Positions 46,310 through 57,980 of a stretch of DNA of 64,000 nt are shown in pieces. The stretch lies in contig OZ245997.1 of assembly GCA_965230195.1 (NCBI GenBank), positions 806,001 to 870,000 on the forward strand, in the 5' to 3' direction. This stretch comes from Putridiphycobacter sp965230195 (GTDB lineage Bacteria > Bacteroidota > Bacteroidia > Flavobacteriales_D > Crocinitomicaceae). The notes below the pieces were generated by a model. That model did no database searches. It was not told where the DNA came from and was given only the letters and a program-made list of their open reading frames with translations. Every line of letters starts with the position of its first letter. Position 1 is the stretch's first letter. The position numbers and the translations under genes are program-made.

Positions 46310-47418
46310 CTAGGCATCCTCATCTGAACTGGTGGAGGATGACAGGTCCAGATCCAGAACACGCTTTTTGTTGTTGCTTCGCTCCCTCGCCTCATTTACT
46401 CTTCGTTTTCGAGTGAGTCCCTCTTCCAATGCCGATCTAGACATCCAACAACACTCAGAGACCTGACCGCGTATACGCTCAGCAAGAACGTACTTTAGGT
46501 CATCCTGTGCGCGTTGTGCTTCGAGTTTGAGCTGTTGATCGTTGTCCGGAGACTTGGCAGACACGGCGTTTTTGTCGCCAGATATCTCGGCCGCGTCTAT
46601 CCTCCCCAAATGATCCGTCATTCCGCATTTCGTGATGCGGATGTCATCCAGCGGAATATCAAAGGGACCAGCGATGACAGTATTCACCCTGTCCAGCACA
46701 TCCAATCCCAAATGCACTCTCCCGACCACCTGCAGCACCGGCCAAGATCACAACGCGCCGCCAATAAGCAGATGGCAACACATGATGCGTTTCGTCCAAT
46801 GCAAGAGCGTCTTCTCGTAATGTGATGGCTACTTCGTTGCCATCTCCACTTATGGAGACCGTGCCCTTTTCTGTATGGTTGAGACGAGGGCGACGTATGA
46901 TCTCTCTCGTACACCTGTCCGTTCACAACGTCCAATGCCGATTCTCACAAGAAGAGAACAAACAGACTTTGAGCGGCCCATAAAGAAAGCGCATTCCGTC
47001 AGCAGTCTATGCACACATCTGTTTTCGAGTGACGCCTGCGATCCCCTCTTGCACAGATTCTGCAGCATTTCGACGCCACGTGGATGGTGCTCTCGGAATA
47101 GCTCAACAGTCACTCTATCACACAAACACCAAACTTCTGAACGTTGTCGAACAGGTTGAGGGAGAACTGTCCGATGGCTTCGCCGGAGATCGAGAACTGA
47201 AAGTAAACGAACGGGCGGTCCGGGTCAAACAGAGGAAGAGGTTTTTCAGCTGGCCGTTCTCGATGCTCCTCTATCGCTTTTTCGATATCAGGATGAACTC
47301 CCGTTTCGCAGTACGTCTCCATGTCGCGTCGCAGCTCGCGTGCCGAGAAAGACGACCGCTGTCTCGGTGCGCGCACCGAAATGGCGTCCGATACAAAACG
47401 TGTGCCACCTTTACCCAT
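46310..47418 (-). CDS. Divergent cyclophilin-like protein
   Basis: Exons 47143-47418, 46968-47101, 46782-46914 and 46310-46729 give about 320 residues. The cyclophilin fold is recognisable from its ends: VYFQFSISGEAIGQFSLNLF at the first strands, and VVGRVHLGLDVLDRVNTVIA with PLDDIRITKCGM at the last. The central active-site region is strongly altered: the FHR, QGGDF and GSQFFI signatures are missing (the corresponding part reads CVHRLLTECAFFMG and TVSISGDGNEVAITL). It is unlikely to be an active prolyl isomerase. The C-terminal extension is Lys/Arg-rich and ends in a Ser/Asp cluster (DLDLSSSTSSDEDA), as in nuclear or spliceosomal cyclophilins. Convergent with the ABC1 kinase, 22 bp between stops. 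Confidence 0.7.
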
Positions 47419-47461
47419 GTTCAGCGAGAAAGTCACATTATTGCATCGTAATCGCGATGAT

Positions 47462-48001
47462 TTATTTATCAACAGCAGTCGCTTCGTTGGACGCGACGGG
47501 TGTGTCGTCCTCTGTCATCTGTTCCTTGATCTTATGTTTGATGGTCTCGAACTCCGATCGCAACGACTCCACCTCGCCACGCAGTTGGCTGCGGATCTTA
47601 TCCAGCGCCTAGTCGTGATGGGACATCCACAGGATCACAGAGATGAAACGCCAGACATGGTTACTCACTTCACTGTGCTCTTGCGCTTCGGTTTCGATAT
47701 TGTGTTGCCATTTTCGCACGTCCTGCGGCGCAGAACCGTTGAGAGAGACTCTACAGAACGGTCCATGCCTCTTTCAACGTCGCGATGTGTGCCATTAATC
47801 CCTCATGTTGCTTCTCGAGTTCCTGCTCGTACCATTGGGGCGAGGCACAGCAGGTGCAGCCGGCGCACCTCTAGCTCCGCCGTTGCCTTAACTTCGAACG
47901 TCCCTGTGGCGTCGACCTCCTCCCTCTCCTAGCAGCAATCGCTGACACAATACGTCAACGCCGAAGAGTCGACGGACTTGCTCAGAACGCGAAATGGACA
48001 T
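47462..48001 (-). CDS. Small coiled-coil protein (about 116 residues)
   Basis: Five tiny exons (47978-48001, 47869-47928, 47760-47825, 47669-47722, 47462-47608), all in multiples of three, are joined across phase-0 introns of 37-60 nt. The product is almost entirely heptad-like helix: ELEQELEKQHEGLMAHI, DVRKWQHNIETEAQEHSEAL, RGEVESLRSEFETIKHKIKE. Such short coiled coils occur in kinetochore, BLOC-type and Mediator subunits, but I cannot choose. The upstream neighbour (cyclophilin) starts 44 bp from its stop on the same strand. Confidence 0.5.
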
Positions 48002-48465
48002 CGTCGTTTAGCACGAGCAAACAGCACGGCAGGAGAGAAATCCTTTGCCGAATGCGTGGACGCTGTCAACGACGCGCAGAGATTTCTTTCGATGTTTTGA
48101 AACGGTACTGCTGAGTGTGGCAATTTTCGTCAAACGATGTATATTTCTCATCGAACATTTAGCATCAAACAAGAAGAAACACAGAGGGTGGATTCGCCCA
48201 CCTGACTGAAATCCGAAATCCCCGATTTGCAAAAACGGCACGAAATTGACCGATCGCCTCATAAGGATGCAACAAAAACGACGAAATCCATCACAGGCTC
48301 TTGTCTGTCAGCGCCTTGTGCTTGAGATTTGGATGCCTTGTTCCTTGTTGAGATATTGATGATAATTGATGATGACGTCAATAGCAATGCATCGATCGAT
48401 CTCGATGCCGGATCGAACGACAAGAGCATGAGCTGGTGAGCACGCACATCGTGATCCAACCATGC
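48002..48465. other. Intergenic region
   Basis: About 460 bp, no coding sequence recognised. Confidence 0.5.
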
Positions 48466-49575
48466 TTAATCTTCTTTCCCTTTCTGTCTCTTTACTCCTG
48501 CAAGCCCTTGGAAGACATCGTCAATGCGTCTGGCATTCTGGCGGTGTTCGTCGAGAACGCGTTGCGTTTCGGCATACAGAAGCTTGGCATTGAGGGAATA
48601 GAGGTTACTGATCATTTGACTCAGCAACTGCAATGCGTCCAAGGAGATCGAATGCTCTGGCAATCCCTGTTCTCTGTTGGCGGCAAGAACCTGTTCCATG
48701 ACAGTGATGTGCGTTTCCCAATCGAGCTTCGCCTTTTCGATGGCACTCATCTTCGAAGGGTCGCTCGTCTGTTCAGGACTGTTCCTAGGTGGCGGCTGGA
48801 TACCGCCAGGGAATGGGGTGGGCGACGTTCCACCGGATACTGTTGTTGCCAATGCGGTGACATCCATCGGATGAATGTGACTGAGAACACGCACATCGAT
48901 CATGGTCTGACCTGGACAGACAGATGGCATTGCAAAGGCAGCACTCCCAGTCACGCCGCCACCGCCGCCACCGCCGCCACCGCCGCCGCAGCCACTTAAG
49001 GCTCCTTGGCGAATGTCCGATTCACTGTGCTGTGTCAAACGTGAAGTTGTGACGGGTGTTGTGGCGAATGGATGCAGGTGTGATCTCCCACCATACATCT
49101 CCCTGACATCCAATGGTGTGAAGGCACCGGACAGATTCGATACAATCTCTTCATGCGGTAATGCATCGCAGCGAATGCGCTTTCCTCGCCGTCTACGCCG
49201 AAGTGTCACCAAAGGTGGGCAGGGGTCCGTCGTTTACCTCTGTGGTTGGGACGTGGCGACGTCCGTTGAAGGAGGACGCGGCACTCCGTCTTCCGTTTCG
49301 TTGTTTAGGAGAACGAAAACTTGCGACTGCGTCTGTACCGGATCCGCCGTACTCCGCGGCAACCGCTCCGGATCGGCGACGTCCATGGCGGAGAAGCCTG
49401 TTGTCTGATGCGCGCTTCCAGTATTTGTTGCACCCGTCGGATGCTCCAGTCCTTGGAAAAACATAGCGATGCGATCCTCTAACCGACGATTGGCCGCGCC
49501 GTGTGGAACCTCCGCCGGCACGTTTCGTTCTGCGTCTGTGTTTTGTTGCTGCGAAAGGTGTCCCTTAGTCGGCAT
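48466..49575 (-). CDS. bZIP-factor paralogue lacking the bZIP domain
   Basis: Exons 49238-49575 and 48466-49192 (45-nt intron) give 354 residues. The N terminus (NVPAEVPHGAANRRLEDRIA) and the C-terminal helical region (LDWETHITVMEQVLAANREQ, then LSQMISNLYSLNAKLL and IDDVFQG) correspond in order to the same regions of the bZIP gene 600 bp away. The middle, where the neighbour has its basic region and zipper, contains only a short basic patch (RRRGKRIRC) and later a run of 11 Gly. It may bind partners without binding DNA, for example as a competitor of the bZIP protein. Confidence 0.6.
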
Positions 49576-50149
49576 AGCTCAAAAATTTCGTGAGGTGACA
49601 AATGGAAGTCGCTGCGCATGGACGCCGAGCTTTCGATTCAGCAATACACGAACAACAATCATTCTTACAATTATACTCTCATTCCCAATGAAAGCAAAAG
49701 GCTTCCAAGTAAAGAGTGATGTAGATAGACATGTATTAACTACATTTTCTATATAAATAAAAAGAACAAACTGTCATATTTTGCTGATAGTCACAAGCAG
49801 CAATACGATGTAAGATCTACTCGCTGGCTGCTCGTTTGTATGAATTGGATCATTTTCTTATCAATTTTGGCAGAACGAATGCGTGAAAGCTCCACGTTTC
49901 TGGGAGAGAGAGGAAGGAAGGTTTGAGAAAAATGGAATCCAACACCTGCCAGAGGTGCTGCTTGTGATGCCATTCTTCTGTGCCAGTGGAAGGGGGCACT
50001 TGACATCTGCCTGATAAAGAGAGAGTCCATATCGTGTACGGTCAATCAAGCACATATGATGTCAGGAAAAATGCCACAGAGTGAGTGGAGTGGGCCGAAC
50101 AGATGGACATCTGTCAAAAGGGTGAATCCGCGAAATAAAGTGATGGTGA
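49576..50149. other. Intergenic region between the bZIP paralogues
   Basis: About 570 bp, AT-rich around 49660-49790. No gene seen. Confidence 0.5.
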
Positions 50150-51142
50150 TCATTTGGAATCGTTGGGTTGAAAACCAAAGACTTCCTGCACTCTGGTTCT
50201 ATTCTCCTGCGTCTGCTGTGCGACCAACTGAACTTTCAGCGAAGTGACGTCAGCATTCATCGAATGCATGTTGGTCATACACGATCGCAAAAAGGGAAGC
50301 ATGTGTTCGTCGGACGATGTCGCCGTGCCTCCGTAGATTCGATAGAGACGCATAAAATTCTCGACCGTCGCCATCCGTTCATTCCAGTCCTTTTCGAGCT
50401 GTTCAATCTCGGTCTGTAGACCTCGTGACGTGTCCACATCGGTCGCCGTCCTCCATTGACAGATTCGACTCATCGTGCCCATCCAATCGGCAACGTTCGT
50501 GCTCTGGAGTGTCAGCATCGGCTGAGCAATCGGCTCGATTGGTGGCAGTGGTGCACTTGGGCCCTGAAGTGTCAGCGAACAGACAGATGTGGGACTTGAA
50601 TCGTTGAAGGTCGACGTTGGACTGTTGTTCTCAGCAACACGCGATGCTCTGTTCATTCCATGGACATCGGCAAGTTGCCGATACTCTTCCATCTCCAGCG
50701 TGAGCTTCTCATTTTCACGTTTGACATGTTGCAGCCGATCCACTTCGGCAGTCAGGGAATCGACGAGGGCCTTCATGTTGTCGAATGCCTGCTTTTTCCT
50801 CTCTCGGTATCGTTTCTGCGCTAATGAATTTGATAGTCTCTGACGATCATCTCTGTATCTCCGTCGGCGGCCAGTGGTTTGACTTCTGCGATGTTGTCGA
50901 CCAGCTGCTGTTCGCTCAGAAGTCTCCATCGCCAGAGGCGCGGAGGGCTGTTCGGCTATGATTGCTGCCACGGGAGTCGGTTGCTCGGGCTGTTGTTGCT
51001 CGGAACCGGATGATCCGTGTTCAGTACTGGATCTTGTAGTACTGATGGGTTCTCCCTGGATACCGGCCAGAAAAGTGGCAATTCGGAGATCCAATGGCAC
51101 ATTTCCAGAGCCGAAGTCGCCTGAACCACATTGACGAGCCAT
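50150..51142 (-). CDS. bZIP transcription factor
   Basis: Intronless, 330 residues from the ATG at 51142. The DNA-binding basic region is RQRLSNSLAQKRYRERKK, with the conserved N-x7-R spacing (Asn in SNSLAQ, Arg in KRYRER). A leucine-zipper-like helix follows (MKALVDSLTAEVDRLQHVKR). Flanks are Gln/Pro/Ser-rich. The C-terminal half holds a second helical region (QTEIEQLEKDWNERMATVEN) shared with the neighbouring bZIP-less gene. Target genes are unknown. Confidence 0.85.
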   Translation of the reverse strand: MARQCGSGDFGSGNVPLDLRIATFLAGIQGEPISTTRSSTEHGSSGSEQQQPEQPTPVAAIIAEQPSAPLAMETSERTAAGRQHRRSQTTGRRRRYRDDRQRLSNSLAQKRYRERKKQAFDNMKALVDSLTAEVDRLQHVKRENEKLTLEMEEYRQLADVHGMNRASRVAENNSPTSTFNDSSPTSVCSLTLQGPSAPLPPIEPIAQPMLTLQSTNVADWMGTMSRICQWRTATDVDTSRGLQTEIEQLEKDWNERMATVENFMRLYRIYGGTATSSDEHMLPFLRSCMTNMHSMNADVTSLKVQLVAQQTQENRTRVQEVFGFQPNDSK

Positions 51143-51669
51143 TCTCCTACAACGGGCCCACGGTCTTACGAAGATGACGAGAAATCCGGAGAGATAACGC
51201 GATGTCGAAAGCATCCCGACCGCGCATCTGTCGACGAAAACACCAACTTCGGGCGGCGGCGCGACGAGAGGCCATCGATTCCCTCTTTTCTAGGCCATCC
51301 GATCTTCCCGAGCAGATGCCTCTCGGCCATCGAGATGCTGCCAGCCCAAAGAAAAGCAACGCGAATAACGGCTCGATGGTAGATCGTATAGCTCGCGCCG
51401 TTCAACCAAGCATCATCGCGAGATTCCGCTTAGGAAGAAGACGGGATGTTTGTTCGCATACCTGCAGATTTCTACACTGAGACGCTACCTAGGCAGAGTG
51501 TATGAAGGAGCTTTACAGGCAGGAATAAAGAAACTTCGCGTCCTTTAATCGAAAACACGAGTACTGGAGTAAGGTACGCGTTCGAGCAGACCAGTTGACA
51601 AGTTGTACTTCGTTCTGCGCGCACGCTCTTCTAACCGTTTAGACGGAACATGTCCTTCTTGGCGGTGTC
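51143..51669. other. Intergenic region
   Basis: About 530 bp between the bZIP start and the end of the ORC1/CDC6-like gene. Short open frames only. Confidence 0.4.
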
Positions 51670-53305
51670 TCATAACATCATCCCGGCAAACAGACGAGAA
51701 GTCTCAAAGAACTCCAGTACTGTGGATAGGGGCAGAGCGAGTCGGAAATGCTTTCCTTTCTTCGGTTTCTCTTTGGACAGAAGGCCAGTGTCACATAACA
51801 TGGTCACCATGTTCAATACATCCGCCTTCGAATGCGCATCAAGGCACAAGTTTCTACATGCTTTGACGTACCTACACGCACAAGCGCACATCCCGAATCG
51901 GTTGGTCTCGGCACGACGCACTGTTGGTAGATGGCTTCGACATCGAGTCCAACATTCTCTCGTCGTCCTTTATGTGAGGTACATTTCTTACGACGTTGTC
52001 TTTCCGGCGAATCTTTGTCGCATCTCTGTCTATGACCTTGTAGGAGTTGCACAACGGCCAACAACAGAACCTGCTGATCGAGAGGCAAGGAAGACACAGC
52101 ACTGTAGGGCTCGTTATCTGTGCCCGTATGGAGTTTATTAAACACTTCTGTGATCTCTTTTATACCTACCCACTCATCGCCACTCTCCTCTAGAGCAGCA
52201 CTCTTAGAGCCGGACGCAACGAGGGTCTTACGTTTTTCGAATGTGGCCAAGGCAGACTGACAGATGTGAAAGACACCCCTCATGTCACCCATTCCTGTAC
52301 TGCAGGCTCTGCGTGCCAAAAATTCAATCGCGCGATCGGTCAAAACGACTGGATCTTCGCTCTGCGTTGCGAGTTTCTTCAGCACGGCAGACACTTCTGT
52401 TGGACGATAGGCAGGGAACGACACCAGCTCAGGGAGGCATTCTGCTTTGTCGAAGTCCTCCATCCATCTGTCTGTCAAATCGAGTGTATTGGCCGCTCCG
52501 ATCAACACCAGCCTCTTGCTGGAGACAGCCATGGAGAAGAGATTCAGCAACAACTCGATATTCTGCACCGTATCTCTGTCGGAAACAATTGCAGAGAGAA
52601 GAGGTGTGCTTACCCTGCCGCCGATGAGCTTGTCTATTTCGTCGAGAAACACGATCAGCATGCTGCGTTGCCCATCGTCCTGATGCGTTTTGTCGCGTTT
52701 CTTGCCACTCTTGTGTTTTGCTGTCTTGGATTCCGTCGGGACTTCGCTGTTGACAAATGTTGTCATCTCTTCTTTGATGATGTCGTATTTCGAAATGCCA
52801 ATCGTGATAGCGGATTCTCGACAGGGGTAGGCAATTTCGGCCGGGCTTTGCATTTCGCTGTGCATCTCATAGCCATTCCAGATCGCCTCGTACACAGCTT
52901 TGGGCGTGGTCAGGCTCATGCAGTTTATCGACACCAGAGCAGGAGGTGCTTCGAATGGACTCGGGTACTTCCACAATCCCGCCATGACAGAATGCACCGT
53001 CACGCTCTTCCCTAAAGTGCCCGTCATTCGTCGACGATCTTTTCGCCCATGCGATAGACCTGTTCCACTGATCCCAGTGGCGTAGATCAGTCCTCCCTTC
53101 GATTTGGCAAGGCATTGGCCTATGTATCCCTGAATGGCATCGAACTGCTCTTCGCGTCCGAGTGGCTTCTCGCCAGCTACCACGCCGCCATGTGCGATGA
53201 CTGTTCTCAGTTTTCGCACCTAACGCAACAGTCAGCATCTCACGGCATCAACCCGCGCCGACCACGCACAGCTCTCTGACGTTGTTGCAACGCGGTGCTG
53301 CTCAT
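51670..53305 (-). CDS. ORC1/CDC6-type AAA+ replication initiator
   Basis: Loads MCM helicase at replication origins. Exons 53270-53305, 53060-53219, 52037-53011, 51922-51958 and 51670-51871 give about 469 residues with consistent phases. Walker A is split by an intron and reads ATGISGTGKSVTVHSVM. Walker B is MLIVFLDEIDKLI and sensor 1 is LVLIGAANTLDLTDR. The C terminus is a winged helix (ADVLNMVTMLCDTGLLSKE). With no BAH domain and this length it is closer to CDC6 or archaeal-type Cdc6/Orc1 than to full ORC1. A Lys/Asp-rich insert (TESKTAKHKSGKKRDKTHQD) lies before Walker B. The acceptor at 51958 is the least certain border (78-nt intron). Confidence 0.88.
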
Positions 53306-53364
53306 TTTAATGGCATTCCGCTATCATTGCAGGGAAATGACGAGTGCGCCATCTCCTGTGCCGA

Positions 53365-54369
53365 ATGGCCTCTAGAATGAAGTATGCATCGAAGGGCCGC
53401 GTGCATGTTATCCGAACCTCACGTCTCTACGCCCTGATCTGCCTAGGCAGTTTTATTGCATTCTGGAACTGGGTTGCCTTAAAGTCGTCGGGGGTCGGTC
53501 AACCGTCTCGCCTCTCTTCGCTCATACGCCTGAAGCGTCGATACAAATTCACATACCATGCATACAATGACGACGACTCTCTGGAGGATGGACTACCGGA
53601 GACACAACGAGAGGAGTGGACAGTGGGATGTCCAGAGGAATGTGGAGCGTCACGAAGACGAGGCATCTGTGACGGCATGCGCTGCGTCTGCTATGAAGGA
53701 TATGGCGCCATGGACTGTTCCGTTGGCCTCGATTTCTTTTACGATGATCATGACGTCTACCGGAATCTGACACTGCGTCCATTAGATCTCAGTGGATGGG
53801 ATAATGGAGGGAATATCTATCGACTTCTCGTGCAGAGCCTGTCGCCTTATCTGGTCATCGAGATCGGTGTCTGGAAGGGTGCCTCAGCCATGAAGCTCGC
53901 TGCTGCTCTGAAGGAGCAAGGATTCGGTGTCTTGATCGCCGTGGACATGTGGTTGCCCATTGTGCAGTACTGGATGGATCATGATTCGATGAACCGAAAA
54001 ACAGATCTTCAGTTTCAAAACGGATATCCGACTCTGTTCTATACCTTCGTTTCCAACGTGGTGCAGCTCAATCTGACAGAGTTTGTTATTCCTATGCCGA
54101 CGTCATCGAGGATAGCAGCAAAATCGCTGACAGAGCTGCAACAGAAAGCAGAGTTAATCCATATCGATGCTGGACATAGCTATGTCGATGTGGCAGAAGA
54201 CATCACGTTATGGTGGGAGGTCTTGCGCAAAGGAGGCGTTTTGCTGGGCGATGATTGGTCCCCGGCTTGGCCCGAAGTTCCACAAGCTGTCCGCGAGCAC
54301 GCTAAGAAATACAACCTGCCAATTCATCGGTACAGAAACAAGTGGTGGGTGTACAAGAAGACGGACTGA
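53365..54369 (+). CDS. Type II membrane, SAM-dependent methyltransferase-like protein
   Basis: Intronless, 334 residues from the ATG at 53365. A short basic N terminus is followed by a signal anchor (LYALICLGSFIAFWNWVAL), as in Golgi or ER type II proteins. The lumenal part has a small Cys-rich EGF-like module (CPEECGASRRRGICDGMRCV) and then a class I methyltransferase fold: LVIEIGVWKGASAMKLAAAL (SAM loop), IAVDMW, ELIHIDAGHSYVDVAEDI, GGVLLGDDW. The IDAGHSY block is typical of the Methyltransf_24 family that includes sugar O-methyltransferases. Modification of secreted glycans is plausible but inferred. Confidence 0.8.
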   Translation: MASRMKYASKGRVHVIRTSRLYALICLGSFIAFWNWVALKSSGVGQPSRLSSLIRLKRRYKFTYHAYNDDDSLEDGLPETQREEWTVGCPEECGASRRRGICDGMRCVCYEGYGAMDCSVGLDFFYDDHDVYRNLTLRPLDLSGWDNGGNIYRLLVQSLSPYLVIEIGVWKGASAMKLAAALKEQGFGVLIAVDMWLPIVQYWMDHDSMNRKTDLQFQNGYPTLFYTFVSNVVQLNLTEFVIPMPTSSRIAAKSLTELQQKAELIHIDAGHSYVDVAEDITLWWEVLRKGGVLLGDDWSPAWPEVPQAVREHAKKYNLPIHRYRNKWWVYKKTD

Positions 54370-54403
54370 TGGTCTGGATGAACGGATGGTGTTTAAAACG
54401 TCG

Positions 54404-55614
54404 TCAAGTGACAAAATGTATTTCGGCCGCATTGAAACGCGCCAGAAGCAACATAAACTCCGCTTGTGCCATCTTAGCCGGCCGTTTGTCTAGAAAGTCT
54501 AACTCTCGCAGCACCTTTAGAACACGATCTTTAAAACTCTCTTCTTGTTTGCTGTCAATCTCCATCTCTTCGTCGTCATCGTCGGACGAAGGCTCCGTTT
54601 TCGGTGCTCTGGATTCCAGAGCGAAGTTTTCGAAGGTGGTGATGAGGTCTGGATCATCGGTGCCCAGTTGCAAAGCGCGATAGGTCTTGTGGCTCTCTTC
54701 CATAGATTTCAAAAGCTTGTTTCGGCGAAAGGCTGCACTCAGCGTCTTGTTCTTTCGCGCAAAGCAGATCTTGATCAAGTTGTCCCATTCCACGAAATTG
54801 ATCGGCGGCAGCGGGTTGCGAGGTTCGATGCGGACAAGACTTGAATCCACTTTAGGTGGCGGTATGAAATGATTGCGGCCTATTTTCATCAGATGGGAAA
54901 CACGTGCGAGCAGCTGCGTGTTGACAGCCAGTCGACAAAACAGACTGTCGCCAGGTGATGCAACCATGCGCATGGCAAATTCTCGCTGCAGCAAAAGTGT
55001 GGCTGAACGAAACATCGGCCGATGGGCCAAGAGCTTAAAGATCAGGGGAGATGAAATGTTGTAAGGAATATTGGCGACGCACAAATCGAAGTAAGGCAAC
55101 GCATCCATCTTCAACACATCGGCATGGATGATCTAACCAACAAAGACACAGAAGAGTAAACGATCACTCTAATTGGTGTGATCTGACCTGCAATTTCGCC
55201 TCAGCTTCCGTGTGCTGAACGCGTCGCTGCAGTTCTAATATCTAAAAACACAGTTGACGTGGTTGGGTCTTTGTGATGGATGATCGGCTAGAAGGACGTA
55301 CGAGCCGGTTATCGACTTCGATGGCGATCACTTTCTTGGCTTTCTCTAAGAGGCGAGTCGTCAGGTTTCCAGTTCCTGGACCAATCTCGAGCACGACATC
55401 CGTGTTTTTGACTCCTGCTTTCGAGACAATGGCGTCGAGGATGGCGGCGCTCTTGAGAATGTGCTGCCCGCGAGATTTGAGAAAGCGAACGCCCCCTGAG
55501 TGTTACTCCGACGTCAGAAAGGAATACAGGTGTTTTGTTACCGGTCGTCTTTTCTCGCTTCGGTCTTTTTTTCTTAATGGTCTTCGAAGCGATATGCAAC
55601 CCCGGGGCACTCAT
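54404..55614 (-). CDS. DIM1: rRNA dimethyladenosine transferase DIM1
   Basis: Dimethylates two adjacent adenines near the 3' end of 18S rRNA and acts in small-subunit processing in the nucleolus. Exons 55542-55614, 55302-55495, 55188-55241 and 54404-55132 give 349 residues. Motifs: GQHILKSAAILDAI, VVLEIGPGTGNLTTRLLE (SAM site), VIAIEVDNRL, FDLCVANIPYNISSPLIF (the NIPY catalytic motif) and FFPPPKVDSS-like FIPPPKVDSSLVRI. An acidic insert (SSDDDDEEMEIDS) sits near the C terminus, as in eukaryotic DIM1. The Lys-rich start (TIKKKRPKREKTT) fits nuclear import. Confidence 0.95.
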
Positions 55615-56111
55615 CCTTCACAATGACAGCTGAAATGACGGAGTCGATGAAGCCGTTTCAATCAAAATGACAAATGGAGGTCATCACTCTGTGAAGTGTC
55701 GCGCTCGTCTAGCATCTCTTAATGACGCAGTTGCCGAAACAAGGAATCAATACAAAGCGCACTATAAACTACAACTCGTTGCCACCTCTGGATACGTCTA
55801 TTGAGCGACTGCCGTCTTTGCGTATACAGCAATTAGTGGTCAACAGTCTGAGATCTTGTTGTTGTTGGTCCCAATAGGAGAAAGAGCATCGTCGCATCAA
55901 GTGTCGATCTGCAGAAGGCCGATGTGTGAGAGAGGATGTGTGATGCCGGAATCAGATTTCTGCTTCAGAAACAGAAAACACCTTTGCTGGCATCAGCATC
56001 CCTGTACGCATCCATAAAACCGAGTACACTCTGGAATGTTGCCCCGGGGACGAAGATGCGTTACGGTATTCATCGCGCCATCCACAGGGCTCTTTGCAAA
56101 GACGCCTCGGC
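55615..56111. other. Intergenic region
   Basis: About 500 bp without a supportable gene. Confidence 0.45.
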
Positions 56112-56643
56112 TTAATCAACTTTTTCCATGTCCACAGAAGAGATATCTGAACCCGCTCGTAAATGTCGAGCATCATCCTGACGTCTCTTTAGGTGATCCT
56201 CTGGCGGCATCTCCCAACGATCCCATCTCTCCATCATGTCGAGAATTTCGCGGCTTGTGGCCAGCAGGAATTTAAGCCGAGTGTTCTTCGCTGCAAGTTC
56301 TTTTTCCAATGCCTCCTTTTCTTCCTGCAACTCGATGATCTGTTCTTCTGCAGTGAAAGGTCGCGATGGTAGGTAAGGTGCACTGCAAAAGGTTACCTGA
56401 TGTGTTTTCGTCCATATGATGGTCAACTGTACTCTGTGCCGATGTCGATGCCGATGCCGATGCCATCGTCTTGAGCTTCTCCATTGCTCGAAAATATGTC
56501 TCACGGGCTTCGCGGAGGGCCACGATATCTCGTTTGCGCCATTCTTTCTTGTCTCTTCCTGCGAGTCGTCTTACAACGTCTGCCGAGTACACCAAGCTGT
56601 CGAGGGCAAAAAAGACATCTCTCGTCGGTAACGTCGACATCAT
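56112..56643 (-). CDS. Small helical/coiled-coil protein (160 residues)
   Basis: Exons 56397-56643 and 56112-56347 joined over a 49-nt intron. The N-terminal half (RDVFFALDSLVYSADVVRRL, ALREARETYFRAMEKLKTM) and the second exon (EEQIIELQEEKEALEKELAA, LKFLLATSREILDMME) are long amphipathic helices separated by a Ser/Ala/Thr linker. Length and layout recall Mediator head or middle subunits such as MED30, but the sequence does not decide. Confidence 0.5.
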
Positions 56644-57404
56644 GGAGGTCGCGCGAAAAAGCTATCATCTATGTCATCACAGATGACAGACAGACACACC
56701 TTTTGATAAGCAGACGGCATTGCTGAGATAGGAAGTATGATGGAAAGCACTGGTCCGTATTTGCGATGGAGGTGCTTCCAGCCACCACGTGTAACAACAA
56801 AGACCTTCATGTGTTCTATGCCTTTAGATGTATCAGACTGAGTTAACTACTACGTTGGAGATCTGGAATGCACCTTCGACAGTGCTCATCCATGAGAAGC
56901 ATTTCGAAAAGAAGGCAGTAAAGACGTCAGGATCACAAATCGACTCTGAAATGCACGAAGAACACGAATCGTAATCGTTGCCTACACAATCTTTAGCACG
57001 TTGTTGAGAATGTCATTCTGTACTCAGCAAACTGCGCAAGTGTGCGTCGCGATGAAACTATTCGGAAGGGGCGCGATGAACATATCGATCTCCTCGTGCG
57101 ATGTCGATCGGCGAAGAAGATCTCTCACAGGTCTTGTTTTTTAAAGAGGCGTTCAGCGTTGACAGTCGGCACTAGACAGATAATCTAAACAACTGAGCGA
57201 CGATGACAATAACTCGAGAATTCAGAGATACCGGTTCTAGACGTGCAACAGCCATGTGTATAATAGAGTTGATGCCATCCATTACTGAAGTAGATAAACC
57301 CATACCAACTGCACTTCCCACTTTAGATGTCACGACTTCTTAGTGGTCCAAATGATGTCGTCCAGTTTGATGATCCAGGTTAGCTTCATCTCGGGTTCGT
57401 CTGA
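56644..57404. other. Intergenic region
   Basis: About 760 bp with no coding sequence recognised. Confidence 0.45.
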
Positions 57405-57980
57405 TCAATCGCTGTGGTATTTGTAATCGTCAATAGATACTTCGGACGGCAGTGGTTCGATGGATACACTAGATGATATCGCTTCGAAGTACAGACCGTC
57501 TTCTGTCATGTGGTATGGAACTCCCGCGTCGATAAGACGCCGAGCGACAATCACAGACGTAATGTTTTGGCAAGCGGGGTTTAAAACGTGCGGTTTAAAG
57601 CATCGGTTTCGGTTTGGGCCAAGGAAACGTATAATTACAGCGGCGCGGGCGACTCCAGCTCTGACGTTTGGGACAAAGAACCCCCAGTGATGATCCAGCA
57701 ATCGTCGGTGTATCATTACCAGTTGTTCCTTCTCCGGTTCGAGATCGGCGTCCTCTCGGAAGATGAATGGCCTGCTCGTCAAAGCATGCGTTTCTGCGCA
57801 AAACAAACCGTTGTTCAGATGAACGATTAACCAGCTCAAATACACCTGCGCCGAGAAAACAGCTGCAGAGAGCCACAACCTGGAAACGACGATAACAAAC
57901 AGCGTGAACGCTAAGTTTAAAGGTGGTCAAAGAGAACAACTTACGAGGACGATGTGGAAAAACCTCAACGTACACGACAT
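57405..57980 (-). CDS. Predicted secreted or ER-lumenal protein of unknown function
   Basis: The main exon 57405-57879 encodes a hydrophobic N-terminal segment (LWLSAAVFSAQVYLSWLIV) and a globular region (MIHRRLLDHHWGFFVPNVRA, ARAAVIIRFLGPN, VIVARRLIDAGVPYHMTEDG) with an acidic end. The nearest upstream ATG in a compatible phase is 57980, giving a five-codon first exon and an 84-nt intron, longer than the rest of the window; another short first exon is possible. No family recognised. Confidence 0.45.

Noticed and set aside
52576..52613. A 38-nt intron after DEIDKLIGGR in the ORC1/CDC6 gene (gtaagc donor)
   Set aside because: The available acceptor gives a phase mismatch; the unspliced frame is open and keeps the downstream sensor-1 motif, so I left it as exon despite the good donor.
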